Source: Calothrix sp. FI2-JRJ7
Lineage (GTDB): Bacteria; Cyanobacteriota; Cyanobacteriia; Cyanobacteriales; Nostocaceae
NCBI GenBank assembly: GCA_019359675.1
Contig: JAHHGX010000074.1
Location: 22,165-86,164, forward strand
Reading direction: 5' to 3'
Length of the DNA stretch: 64,000 nt
Both the position numbers and the translations under genes were made by a program. Position 1 is the stretch's first letter; every line of letters starts with the position of its first letter. Shown in pieces: positions 1 to 8,019 of the stretch. The notes below the pieces were generated by a model. That model was given only the letters and a program-made list of their open reading frames with translations. It was not told where the DNA came from and did no database searches.

Positions 1-206
1 ATCAGTTAAACTGTTCTACACCACGCTCTCGGTTAATTCATTTGATGGAAGCACAAAATGTGACAGAGGTTGCCCTAGTAGATATATTTGGTTCATCTGA
101 AAATGCCAATAAAGTACTTAGTGGTGATTTGCAAATTAATTTACAACAAGCTTTAGCTTTAGGGAAAATGCTCCACGTAGACTATAGCTTGTTTCTAGAT
201 GAGTAG
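1..206 (+). CDS. HigA-like helix-turn-helix antitoxin, C-terminal part
   Basis: The reading frame is open from the window edge (first complete codon at 3) to a TAG at 204-206, so only the last 67 residues are visible. They include a STPRSRLIHLMEAQNVTE segment followed by VDIFGSSENANKVLSGD and end in HVDYSLFLDE. This is the layout of the HTH domain in HigA-type antitoxins of cyanobacterial type II toxin-antitoxin systems, which bind their own promoter and neutralise a RelE/HigB nuclease. The toxin would lie upstream, outside the window. It could instead be an orphan regulator. The family call is fairly secure; the toxin partner is inference. Confidence 0.6.
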   Translation, partial: QLNCSTPRSRLIHLMEAQNVTEVALVDIFGSSENANKVLSGDLQINLQQALALGKMLHVDYSLFLDE

Positions 207-215
207 AGTATTTAT

Positions 216-524
216 TTAAATCGCTGTTTCTTCTTGTACATCATCAGCTTCTTCGTTATTGAAGAAAAGTAAACGTACTGCGAGAATTGCAAATCCAACT
301 GCTGCAATACCTTTGAGGAATCTTGTTGGTAATAATTCTGCTACTGCACCTCCTGCTAAGGCGCCTAGTAAACTAGTTAATAACAATGCAGCAGCGCTAC
401 CAAAAAATACGGCACGTGGATATTGGCAACGTCCTGACAGCGCAATTGCTGCTAGCTGACTTTTGTCGCCTAACTCTGATAAAAATACTGTTATAAAGCT
501 TATTCCTAAAAGGTGCCAGTTCAT
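216..524 (-). CDS. UPF0016/GDT1 family cation transporter, half-size subunit B
   Basis: A 102-residue membrane protein with the family signature ELGDKS near residue 17, followed by two further hydrophobic helices and a short acidic tail. UPF0016 proteins (TMEM165, Gdt1, plant PAM71, Synechocystis Mnx) move Mn2+ or Ca2+ across membranes and normally carry two copies of this three-helix module. Here each module is a separate gene: this one lies 22 bp downstream of its partner at 547-972. The two products probably form a heterodimer in the thylakoid or plasma membrane. Mn export or thylakoid loading is the likely role by homology; the ion is not decided by the sequence. Confidence 0.85.
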   Translation of the reverse strand: MNWHLLGISFITVFLSELGDKSQLAAIALSGRCQYPRAVFFGSAAALLLTSLLGALAGGAVAELLPTRFLKGIAAVGFAILAVRLLFFNNEEADDVQEETAI

Positions 525-546
525 AATTTATTAAGTAAGGGGTAAG

Positions 547-972
547 TTAACCGATGAAAACATCCCAAAATAACATGACAGAAATCAGCATTAACATTAC
601 TCCTGCTGATTTTTCCACTGTTTTGGGTGAAAATTTGCTTGCCATCCAACTACCTAACAGTACCCCTAGTAAGCTTGTAGTGATTAATGCTGCTGCTGAA
701 CCTAGAAATACTACTACTGGTGAGTGAGACTCGGCGCTCATTAATAGCGTTGATAGCTGGGTCTTATCGCCTATCTCAGCCAAAAATATCGTTACAAATG
801 TTGTTGTAAAAGTTACCCATACCGATTCTTGCTTACAAGGCGCCTTTTCTGAAACCGACTGTATTGTTTCAATGGTGGCAATACTATTAATTGTTGAGTC
901 AGTAACGACTGGGGTGCCAAGGTCGTTCTCTAACTGAGTTATGTAGTTGCTTGGTCTATCGTCAACTTTCAC
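547..972 (-). CDS. UPF0016/GDT1 family cation transporter, half-size subunit A
   Basis: A 141-residue protein. Its first 50 residues are a poorly conserved soluble extension. A UPF0016 module follows, with the signature AEIGDKTQLS, a second glycine-rich helix (VVFLGSAAALITTSLLG) and a third helix near the C-terminus. It is the first gene of the two-gene transporter operon with 216-524. The two signatures (EIGDKT and ELGDKS) are the acidic ion-binding motifs of the family. Full-length homologues carry both in one chain, so the split arrangement is expected to work as a complex. The N-terminal extension is unexplained. Confidence 0.85.
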   Translation of the reverse strand: MKVDDRPSNYITQLENDLGTPVVTDSTINSIATIETIQSVSEKAPCKQESVWVTFTTTFVTIFLAEIGDKTQLSTLLMSAESHSPVVVFLGSAAALITTSLLGVLLGSWMASKFSPKTVEKSAGVMLMLISVMLFWDVFIG

Positions 973-1119
973 GGGCGCCTTCTGTAATTTACTAGCTATT
1001 TTTCATATTCTTCTCATTTTTACAGATAGTGTTGACAAACGCAACCCTTTGGGGAATGAATAAGGAGATATTGGCTTTCTACCACGGAGACGCAGAGAAC
1101 ACAGAGGAGGAGTACAGTA

Positions 1120-3261
1120 CTAGTTTCTTTTCTGAGCATTACCAACAATACCTAGAATATTTATACGCGACAGTTTAAGATTATCCAACGCGCGCTTCAG
1201 TAGTGATGTATCTGTTTTATCCATCCTAATGGCAAGTAAAACCCCATTAGTATAAGGCGCCAACAAGCTTGCGTCTGCTAATTCATCTAAGTGAGGAGTA
1301 TCATATATTACTAAATCGAACGTGTTTTGAAATTCTGCCATCAGTCGTTTTATCTTTTCGGATGAAAGTAGTTTGATAGGGTCTGGAGGTGTTGGCCCAG
1401 AGGTAATAATAGATAATTCTTTAATTTGAGGGTATTGTCGAATCACTTCTTCGATAGGAGAGTTTGTTGAGATTAAATTACTTAATCCCCATAAATTATT
1501 AAGGTTGGCAAGGGTGTGAATTGCTGGTTGACGTAAATTTGCATCGACTAACAGTACACGTTGACCCATTACTGCGGCAATTTTAGCAAGATGGAAGGCA
1601 ATTGTAGATTTACCATCTGAATTCATTGCCGAACTTACTACTATTGAACGAATTGGACGGTCGGAACCGAGGAACTGTATGTTGGTATATAGGACTCGCA
1701 ATGCTTCTAAAAATTTCTCTGAGTAATGACCGTAATCTGAAACTCGCGCAATTGAAAGTTCTGGAATACTCGGATGCTGTGAGTTTATGGTTTTTATAGT
1801 GGAAATTTGTTTATTTGGACGATTTTGTCCGCTTTGAAGTTGTCTCTCAAATGGAATAGTACCTACTAATGGTAAATTGACTCCTTCTTTTAAAGCTGAA
1901 ACTGTGTGGTATGTATTGTCTAACTTTTCTTGTAGAACTGCGGCGCCTACTCCTGCTACCATACTACCAAGTAATCCCATAATTAAGGCACGTTTCGTAT
2001 CTGAATTTGCGGGTGATTCTGGTTTACTAGGTGGTTGAATCAATTGCCAAGGTAATTCATTTTGCGATATTTGGATTTGTAAAGTTTCGCGTGTTGTTAG
2101 AAAACGATTTAAACTTTCGGTTGCAAGCTGTAATTTTCGCTGTAACTCAGTATATTTTCGTGCTTGTACAGGTAATTGTTTACGCAATTCTTGAAGTCTT
2201 TTTTCTGAAGAAGCTAGCTCGTTACTTTGCACTTCCAACGTTTGCACTTGTGTAGCTGCTTGTGCTGTTCTCACATCCATGAACCGTTGTGCTTCTTGCG
2301 TCAATAACGGTAATAAATTATCCCTCTTTTCTCTCAAGGTGCGAATGCTAGGACTTTCTTCCTGATAACGTGCTAGTTCAGTAGCTATTAATGCTTCTAA
2401 CTGACGTACTTGTACAAGCAACTGCTGGTAAACAGTCGCATCGTTCAACACCGCAAGTTTACCATTTTCTCCGCTTAATTCAGATAAATTCGCGCGTGCT
2501 TGTGCTAACTGTTGATTAACTGCGAGTCTCTGTTGCGATAATAAATTAAGCTGACTTGCAATTTGCTGCGCTTGAGCATCTGGGTCTACAAAATTGTTTC
2601 GCTGTCTAAAAAACTGTATATCTCTTTGAATTGCGTCAACTCGTTGTTGTGATGCTGGCAGTTCTCTCTCAATAAACTTAATTCCTTGACGGAGTTTGGT
2701 TTGTTTCTTTTCTAAGCTGTAATTTAAATAATCTTTAGATATTTTTTCGGCAACATCATGAACTTGCGCTGGGTTTTCTCCTCGATATCGTACCTCAATT
2801 ATCTTAGTTTCACCCAAACGCACTACAGTCAGAGAGTTAAGTAGCTTGACATAATCAACTTCTGGATAAGATTGTTGTAACGTCTTAACCACATCACCTA
2901 GTAAATCAGGACTTTTGAGAACCTGAATTTGGCTTTCGTAATCTAAAATTGTTTTCGTTGCGTTAGGGTCTTTAGTAATATCCAGTGCTTTGCTGTCATC
3001 GTTTACTGGTTCCACTAATAACCTAAAACTGCTTTCATACTCTTTTTTCTGGTTTACTATCGAGTTAGCGTTTATCCCCATCACAATGGTTGCCACCCCA
3101 ACCACAACTAACATACGGCGCCGTATAATACCCAGAAAGTCGCGAAAATTCCAATCATCACCAGTCCCTTCAGACCAAGGTAAAGGCACTGGTTCACTAT
3201 ATTTTTCAGAGTTCTGACTGCGTTCACGGTCTGAAGAAGAAAACTTAGAGTAATTCCCCAT
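1120..3261 (-). CDS. polysaccharide co-polymerase / BY-kinase (Wzz-GumC type)
   Basis: 713 residues in the usual order for cyanobacterial exopolysaccharide chain-length regulators. A cytoplasmic N-terminus is followed by a membrane segment at about 50-66, the Wzz domain, a long coiled-coil region (about 190-400) rich in Gln, Leu and Arg, a second membrane segment at about 425-443, and a C-terminal P-loop ATPase. The ATPase shows Walker A SAMNSDGKST (Lys551), Walker A' VLLVDANLRQP and Walker B LVIYDTP. Walker A is less canonical than the usual PGEGKS type. The chain ends NAQKRN with no C-terminal tyrosine cluster, so autophosphorylation may be absent or use other sites. It probably serves the polysaccharide cluster at 13753-44220, although the secretion-like locus lies between them. 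Confidence 0.85.
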   Translation of the reverse strand: MGNYSKFSSSDRERSQNSEKYSEPVPLPWSEGTGDDWNFRDFLGIIRRRMLVVVGVATIVMGINANSIVNQKKEYESSFRLLVEPVNDDSKALDITKDPNATKTILDYESQIQVLKSPDLLGDVVKTLQQSYPEVDYVKLLNSLTVVRLGETKIIEVRYRGENPAQVHDVAEKISKDYLNYSLEKKQTKLRQGIKFIERELPASQQRVDAIQRDIQFFRQRNNFVDPDAQAQQIASQLNLLSQQRLAVNQQLAQARANLSELSGENGKLAVLNDATVYQQLLVQVRQLEALIATELARYQEESPSIRTLREKRDNLLPLLTQEAQRFMDVRTAQAATQVQTLEVQSNELASSEKRLQELRKQLPVQARKYTELQRKLQLATESLNRFLTTRETLQIQISQNELPWQLIQPPSKPESPANSDTKRALIMGLLGSMVAGVGAAVLQEKLDNTYHTVSALKEGVNLPLVGTIPFERQLQSGQNRPNKQISTIKTINSQHPSIPELSIARVSDYGHYSEKFLEALRVLYTNIQFLGSDRPIRSIVVSSAMNSDGKSTIAFHLAKIAAVMGQRVLLVDANLRQPAIHTLANLNNLWGLSNLISTNSPIEEVIRQYPQIKELSIITSGPTPPDPIKLLSSEKIKRLMAEFQNTFDLVIYDTPHLDELADASLLAPYTNGVLLAIRMDKTDTSLLKRALDNLKLSRINILGIVGNAQKRN

Positions 3262-3407
3262 TTTTTTATAAATACTTAGTTACAATTTCAACTTTACTTT
3301 TACGATTTTATAAGTATCAAATTTTACTTAAAATTAAATTTTTAATTATAGGGATAATATTATTAAACCATTACTAAGTAAACAAAGCAATCACTTGACC
3401 TAGAATT

Positions 3408-3484
3408 GATCCCCCCAACCCCCCTTGATAAGGGGGCTAAAACCTATTTATTTTCCCCCCCTTATTAAGGGGGGTCAGGGGGGA
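3408..3484. repeat. C/G-rich inverted repeat, GATCCCCCC family
   Basis: Two complementary halves: GATCCCCCCAACCCCCC with an AAGGGGG turn, then CCCCCCCTTATTAAGGGGGG and a GGGGGGAT end. Related elements lie at 48357-48437 and 53778-53809. Such hairpins are widespread in filamentous cyanobacteria and may be non-autonomous mobile elements or terminators. This copy overlaps the 3' end of the acetyltransferase gene and supplies its last codons. Confidence 0.8.
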
Positions 3485-4014
3485 TTTTTACTTTTGCTTT
3501 GTTGTATAGAGTAGTAAAGAGCATCCAAATTAAATATATAAATTTGCTTTTCATATTGCAAGCCAGCTTTTTCGATTACCCTTTTTGATGCTAGATTATC
3601 AGGTAAAAGCATTGCAATAATTCTATGCACTTTAGCAACATTAAAACCGTATAAAATTGCCTCTTTAGCTGCTTGCGTCGCAATTCCTCTTCCCCAATAT
3701 TCTTTATCAAGTCCATAAAGCACTTCAACTTCTGACAGTTCATCTAAATAACGAAGTCCACAATAACCAATCATTTGAGATGAAGCATTTTCGACAATTG
3801 CCCAAATTCCATAACCTCGTTGCCAATGCTCAACGAAAGTCAAGAGCGCTTTTTCAGCTTTTTCTCTTGGAATTGCAACTCCTCGACTCGGAAGAAAACG
3901 AGTTACTTCTGGGTCTGCCCAAATTCCTGCAAGTGCATCCAAATCAGAAGATTGAATTGGTCGCATTGCGAAACTACCAATCTCTAAAATTGCTGCATTA
4001 GTGGAATTTATCAT
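3475..4014 (-). CDS. GNAT N-acetyltransferase (RimJ/RimL-like)
   Basis: 179 residues with the features of the RimJ/RimL branch of GNAT acetyltransferases: an N-terminal strand with MRPIQSSDLDAL, a GIWAIVENAS segment, YCGLRYLDEL, the acetyl-CoA binding loop around GRGIATQAAKEAILYGF, and a helix ending SKRVIEKAGLQYEKQ. These enzymes acetylate protein N-termini, aminoglycosides or small amines; the substrate is not decided here. The final residues (NPP and stop) are encoded by the inverted repeat at 3408-3484, so the repeat probably replaced or extended the original C-terminus. It is a single gene with no clear operon partner. Confidence 0.8.
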   Translation of the reverse strand: MINSTNAAILEIGSFAMRPIQSSDLDALAGIWADPEVTRFLPSRGVAIPREKAEKALLTFVEHWQRGYGIWAIVENASSQMIGYCGLRYLDELSEVEVLYGLDKEYWGRGIATQAAKEAILYGFNVAKVHRIIAMLLPDNLASKRVIEKAGLQYEKQIYIFNLDALYYSIQQSKSKNPP

Positions 4015-4154
4015 AAGTAAGACTGCTATGTGACGGTACTAATTTAAGAGGATAGCCGTCGCACGTACCTTATTAATTATACTTTCTTTCATATTCTTTG
4101 CAATGTAGATTATAATATAGCTACTGAGTAGGTTGTGATAAGTAGCCAATTAGT

Positions 4155-4424
4155 ATGATGTCACCGCATTTACATGAAATAGAGCGTTCTATTGGTACTT
4201 TGTCTTTGGAAGAGCAAGAATGGCTCTTAGAGCGTATCTCTGGACAAGTAGAACATAAAAAACAGCTACTAAATAAATTTGCTGATGCTGAATATATAGC
4301 TGAACAAATTGCTCAAATGGCTGAAGGTCCAGAGATACAAGCAGAAATTGCAGCTATTAATCAAGAGTTTATTGTTACAGAAATGGATGGTTTAGTAAGA
4401 GAAAGATTCTCTAAAATTGCATAG
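4155..4424 (+). CDS. small helical hypothetical protein
   Basis: 89 residues starting at tandem ATG codons (4155 or 4158). The composition is acidic and helix-forming: SLEEQEWLLERIS near the start, then IAEQIAQMAEGPEIQAEIAAI, with no membrane segment. Short cyanobacterial proteins of this shape often act as antitoxin-like partners, but no toxin gene adjoins it. It is convergent with the VirB10-like gene and overlaps its 3' end by 14 bp. I do not recognise a family and assign no function. Confidence 0.55.
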   Translation: MMSPHLHEIERSIGTLSLEEQEWLLERISGQVEHKKQLLNKFADAEYIAEQIAQMAEGPEIQAEIAAINQEFIVTEMDGLVRERFSKIA

Positions 4425-5955
4425 TTTGATTTACGTATACTTCGACTTCTCTACCAGCAGGTAAAAACCAAATATTGCTGCGTTGAGTCATTTGTGAAAT
4501 TGCTTGTTGATTACGCTGGGCAATTTGGGGAACTATGGTACTTATACCACCTTCGGCGACACCAGCTAAAATGTTGCGTCTATTGTTATTGTTGATTGTA
4601 GTAATACCAGTGCTGTTGTTAGGATAAGAAATTACAGTGTCGTTACGGTTAATTAATTCCGCAGCTTTACCAAGACCTCCTAGAAAGAATAATCCTGCAT
4701 CCATCCCAGCTATTGACCCTCCTTTGCTGCGATATTGGTTTGCTACTAATGGTTTACCTTCGCGCGCGCGGATTATGATTGAATTTTCGGGTAAAGTTTT
4801 TTCTGATATAGTGTTACGGTTACGGGTTACTAGTTTAGTAACGTTGAGTTGAAGTAAACCTTGTTCGGAAATTGAACGAATTTCTGCTAATAGTTCGGTG
4901 TTAACGGGTAAAGCTATTTTATTATCTGTAGATTTGAGAGGTTCTCGCAAACGCACTACAAATACAGGTTTTCCGGTATCGTTTTTATCGCTGTTAGTCG
5001 AACGGGTGGTTTCTCCAAATACTGCGGTGGCAAATACTGCTTTTACTGTACTACCTACTGCTACTGCTACTCGCGCTTGTGATGTTGGTGTTGGTGTTGG
5101 TGTGGGTGTTGGTGTGGGTGTTGCTGCGATAGTTGGTGTCGGAGTCGATATTATTGCTGGTGTGGGTGTTGGTGTTACTGGTATCACTGGTGATGGTGTG
5201 GGGGTTGGTGTAGGAGTGTTGCTAGCTACTGTGTCTTTTTTGTAGTAGTCGTTTAATTCTGCTAGTTTGACTAAATCTTGAAGTGAGTCTGGTGTAATTT
5301 GTGGGGTTGCTTGAATTGTTGGTTTGGGTGTAGGTTTTGCGGTTGCTTGGGGTCTTTGGGGTTGAGTTTGGGGTGCGGGTATGGTGACTATACGTATACG
5401 TTCACGTATACGTTCTGGTTGTGGTTGCACACGCGGTGGTGTGTAGTTAGTTGCTATGTTGGGGTTTGGGATTAGTCGTACTCTATTTGTAACTATTGGT
5501 TGAGTTCTAACAGGTGTTTGTGGTGTTGGTTTGGAAGATATTGGTAATGGGTTCCTAAGTTTTTGCTGTGCTGCTTTGACTGCTTGTGCTTGTTCGGTTA
5601 ATGCTAGTTTTGTTTTTAAATCTTCGACTTGTGACTCTAGTTGTGGGGTGGGTTGGAGTGTTGGTTGCGCTTGTGCGGTAATGATATTGGCTTTTGGTTT
5701 TTGATTGCCTGGGTTCATTATTTGTGATAAAAATAAACCCGCTACTAATACTACAGCGAATGTGCCGGCGCCGACTAAGCCTAGTTTTGCGAAGGGACTT
5801 GCGGATAGGGGTTGTTTGGTTTGTTGTTCTTGGGGTTCTGGTTGTATAGTGTTTTCTGGTTGGTTGTTAGTTGGATGTTTTGTTTCTAGTCCTACTAACT
5901 TTGACATTCTTGCTTCCCAGTCAGAGGCGTCTTGGGTGTTTGGTAGTTTATTCAT
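4411..5955 (-). CDS. TrbI/VirB10-like protein of a type IV secretion-like locus
   Basis: 514 residues. The layout is a cytoplasmic N-terminus, one membrane helix at about 57-79 (LVGAGTFAVVLVAGLFLSQI), a long Pro/Thr/Gln-rich periplasmic linker including a TPTPTP tract (about 245-292), and a C-terminal domain of about 220 residues. The C-terminal part has the TrbI/VirB10 pattern: VGSTVKAVFATAVFGE, LPVNTELLAEI, a Gly/Ala-rich segment, and a final LPAGREVEVYVNQT. VirB10 spans the envelope and links inner-membrane energy to the outer channel in type IV secretion. It is the last gene of the eight-gene locus. The sequence is diverged, so the family is firm but the exact mechanism is not. Confidence 0.75.
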   Translation of the reverse strand: MNKLPNTQDASDWEARMSKLVGLETKHPTNNQPENTIQPEPQEQQTKQPLSASPFAKLGLVGAGTFAVVLVAGLFLSQIMNPGNQKPKANIITAQAQPTLQPTPQLESQVEDLKTKLALTEQAQAVKAAQQKLRNPLPISSKPTPQTPVRTQPIVTNRVRLIPNPNIATNYTPPRVQPQPERIRERIRIVTIPAPQTQPQRPQATAKPTPKPTIQATPQITPDSLQDLVKLAELNDYYKKDTVASNTPTPTPTPSPVIPVTPTPTPAIISTPTPTIAATPTPTPTPTPTPTSQARVAVAVGSTVKAVFATAVFGETTRSTNSDKNDTGKPVFVVRLREPLKSTDNKIALPVNTELLAEIRSISEQGLLQLNVTKLVTRNRNTISEKTLPENSIIIRAREGKPLVANQYRSKGGSIAGMDAGLFFLGGLGKAAELINRNDTVISYPNNSTGITTINNNNRRNILAGVAEGGISTIVPQIAQRNQQAISQMTQRSNIWFLPAGREVEVYVNQTMQF

Positions 5956-6011
5956 GATTTTATGTGTTTTTTATTTTACCTTATTACGCGCAGAGGGCAC
6001 AGAGAGGGTAG

Positions 6012-6072
6012 GGTGCGTCAAAGCTATTACAATCTTCAATAAAAATAAAAATTGATCTGCTTTGACGCACCT
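6012..6072. repeat. long-arm hairpin, GGTGCGTCAAAGC family
   Basis: Inverted arms GGTGCGTCAAAGC (6012-6024) and GCTTTGACGCACC (6060-6072) flank an A/T-rich loop. The hairpin lies between two genes of the secretion-like operon, with its right arm ending at the stop codon of the upstream VirB8-like gene. It resembles the GGTGCGTGACGC hairpins found elsewhere in the window. It could attenuate transcription into the VirB10-like gene. Confidence 0.7.
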
Positions 6073-6725
6073 TACGAGCAGTTTTTATCGTTGATGTCGC
6101 AAACGTTATATATTTGTAGTCTTGCTTCTCCTAGACGGGAGACTGTTATGTTTAGTGGTACTGGTAAATTTGGTAGTGAGGCAAACGGCGCCTCTACTGC
6201 TTGTACTAAAATTTGTTTATTAAAGGGGATTGTTTTTCCTAATTTATCAGAGTTGGTGAAGATGATTTGATTGGCGATTATTTCAACTTTCCATCTGCCC
6301 TCACTTATTTTAGTAGGTTGCCCAATAGTTTGGATGACTAAAACGTTTTCGGTACCCTGACTCAATGTTTCTGAAGGACTAATTATTGATTCTAATTTCG
6401 GCTTTAAGTTATCGTTGACTAAAACAGAAGTAGTTTGCCAAACCATTCGTGGTTGTTGCTGCTGTGACCAAGTGAGCATTAAAGTCATTGTTTCACCCAC
6501 AAACCGTCTTATTGTCTCCGGATACCTTTCCATATCAGGTTTTGGGTCTACACTTATCGCACGTCCATCAATTAACTGCACCAAACTTTGAGGAGTTAAG
6601 CGCTGTTGCAACTCCTGTAACAACGACCAATGAAACGTCAACAACAAAAAAGTAAACAAATGTAACCCAAACGTTGCTACAGTAAACAACGGCAAAAAAC
6701 TACTTCTCTTAACCTCTGATTTCAT
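6072..6725 (-). CDS. VirB8-like bitopic membrane protein, copy 2
   Basis: 217 residues from the ATG at 6723-6725. I chose it because GGGAGAGGTG directly precedes it; a further in-frame extension to 6821 is encoded by a dispersed repeat and is rejected. A single N-terminal membrane helix is followed by a soluble domain of about 170 residues. It is a paralogue of the neighbour at 7179-8006: both share a V-x-IDG turn, an ETIR-FV segment, TM-LM-TWS and a late IPFNK-LV-V-A motif. The topology and position match VirB8, the periplasmic scaffold protein of type IV secretion. Homology to VirB8 itself is inferred from shape and order, not from a strong motif. Confidence 0.5.
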   Translation of the reverse strand: MKSEVKRSSFLPLFTVATFGLHLFTFLLLTFHWSLLQELQQRLTPQSLVQLIDGRAISVDPKPDMERYPETIRRFVGETMTLMLTWSQQQQPRMVWQTTSVLVNDNLKPKLESIISPSETLSQGTENVLVIQTIGQPTKISEGRWKVEIIANQIIFTNSDKLGKTIPFNKQILVQAVEAPFASLPNLPVPLNITVSRLGEARLQIYNVCDINDKNCS

Positions 6726-6770
6726 CACCTCTCCCTGTGTGAACTCTGTGTCTCTGTGGTAAAAAATATT

Positions 6771-6962
6771 ATAATTGTCATGAGTCGCGAACGTTAACGC
6801 AGTTTTCCCGCAGGGTAGCATCTAAATAATATTAATATAATTGTCATGAGTCGCGAACGTTAACGCAGTTTTCCCGCAGGGTAGCATCTAAATAATATTA
6901 ATATAATTGTCATGAGTCGCGAACGTTAACGCAGTTTTCCCGCAGGGTAGCATCTAAATAAT
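6771..6962. repeat. three tandem 66-bp units of a dispersed repeat
   Basis: A 66-bp unit begins at 6771, 6837 and 6903, the third slightly short. The core reads GTCATGAGTCGCGAACG, then TTAACGCAGTTTTCCCGCAG, then GGTAGCATCTAA. Reverse-complement relatives lie at 51124-51299 and a variant at 61274-61320. It sits in the 5' gap between the two VirB8-like genes. Function unknown. Confidence 0.85.
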
Positions 6963-6977
6963 CTACAAGTTATATAG

Positions 6978-7172
6978 ATTCTTCGCTACGCTCAGAATGA
7001 CAGTTTAGAGATTCTACCCTCCGGGAAAACTCCGTTTACGCTACGCTCAGAATGACAGTTTTAGAGATTCTACCCTCCGGAAAAACTCCGTTTACGCTAC
7101 GCTCAGAATGACAATTTATAGATTCTACCCTCCGAGAAAACTCCGTTTACGCTACGCTCAGAATGACAGTTT
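6978..7172. repeat. tandem ~55-bp repeat, inverted relative of the preceding array
   Basis: Three and a half units of about 55 bp contain GATTCTACCCTCCGGGAAAA, then CTCCGTTTACGCTACGCTCA, then GAATGACAGTTT. Read on the other strand the unit resembles the 66-bp repeat of 6771-6962, so the two arrays are arranged head to head. A single related piece is at 50267-50297. Units differ by point changes and one-base length changes. Confidence 0.8.
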
Positions 7173-7178
7173 ACAATT

Positions 7179-8006
7179 TTACTTAATAAAAGTCTGGTCA
7201 TTCTTCAAATTCCCACAAGACTTATCCTGACTCAAACCAGTATACTCATCCACCAAACATAAATTTCTAATCTCATAAATTTCCAACTTATCAGCACGAA
7301 CACTATAAATAGCTTTTTGTAAATCAGTCTTCATACTTTGTGGATACCCAAAAGCATCAACCGAACGCACAAGCAAATCCTTATTAAAGGGAATTATCAC
7401 ACTGCGGTTATCAGACTGTTTTTTCTGTATTAAATCTGCCACCATTCCAACTTGCCACTTACCAGGAGCAATTTTCTTAGGTGGATATATCCTTTTAACC
7501 GCTAACCGTGACACAATAGCTTGACTCTTGTTATTTAAAAAAACTTCAGGTGGAGTCATTTCTGCTATCTTTTCCAAAAACCCCTTACGGAAATCTTCAG
7601 ATAAAGCAAACCCAGCAACCCAACTAGTAGTACTAATTTTTTGATTCCCTTTTCCTGTTGGTACTGATATACCCGCATCTGGTTTAGGTTGTGTTGCTTC
7701 TTCGATAGACTGTGGTGGTAACTTTCCTGACCAGGTAAACATCAACGACATAGTTTTATTTACAAACTGACGTATCGTCTCAGGTTCCGGTTCTAAGTTA
7801 GATTTAATTTCTTGCGAATTTATATCTACCGTTTTACCATCTATCATCTGCACGAAATTCGGGGGTTTCTGTAAACTCAACGAGCGAATGTTTAACCCCT
7901 GTAACACCAGCATCGATAAAGCTAATAGATGTAACCCAAAAGTTGTAAACGCAAAAATCGTTAGAACGCTTGTTTTAGCTTTTTTCTTTTCGAGTAAACG
8001 AACCAT
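7179..8006 (-). CDS. VirB8-like bitopic membrane protein, copy 1
   Basis: 275 residues. A basic N-terminus is followed by a membrane helix (about 15-37) and a soluble domain containing NFVQMIDGKTVDI, PETIRQFVNKTMSLMFTWSG and IPFNKDLLVRSVDAFGYP. These blocks are shared with the downstream paralogue at 6072-6725, indicating a tandem duplication. The copy is 13 bp downstream of the VirB6-like gene and clearly in the same operon. Size, one-helix topology and position suggest a VirB8/TraE-type periplasmic scaffold. The C-terminal 50 residues have no counterpart in copy 2. The role is inferred from context. Confidence 0.5.
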   Translation of the reverse strand: MVRLLEKKKAKTSVLTIFAFTTFGLHLLALSMLVLQGLNIRSLSLQKPPNFVQMIDGKTVDINSQEIKSNLEPEPETIRQFVNKTMSLMFTWSGKLPPQSIEEATQPKPDAGISVPTGKGNQKISTTSWVAGFALSEDFRKGFLEKIAEMTPPEVFLNNKSQAIVSRLAVKRIYPPKKIAPGKWQVGMVADLIQKKQSDNRSVIIPFNKDLLVRSVDAFGYPQSMKTDLQKAIYSVRADKLEIYEIRNLCLVDEYTGLSQDKSCGNLKNDQTFIK

Positions 8007-8019
8007 TTGTCACACCTCG

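Noticed and set aside
4898..5245. Plus-strand frame rich in GVGVGV
   Set aside because: It is the antisense of the Thr-Pro linker tract of the VirB10-like gene.
6726..6821. Upstream extension of the second VirB8-like gene
   Set aside because: Encoded by a dispersed repeat; an ATG with a good ribosome site lies at 6723-6725.
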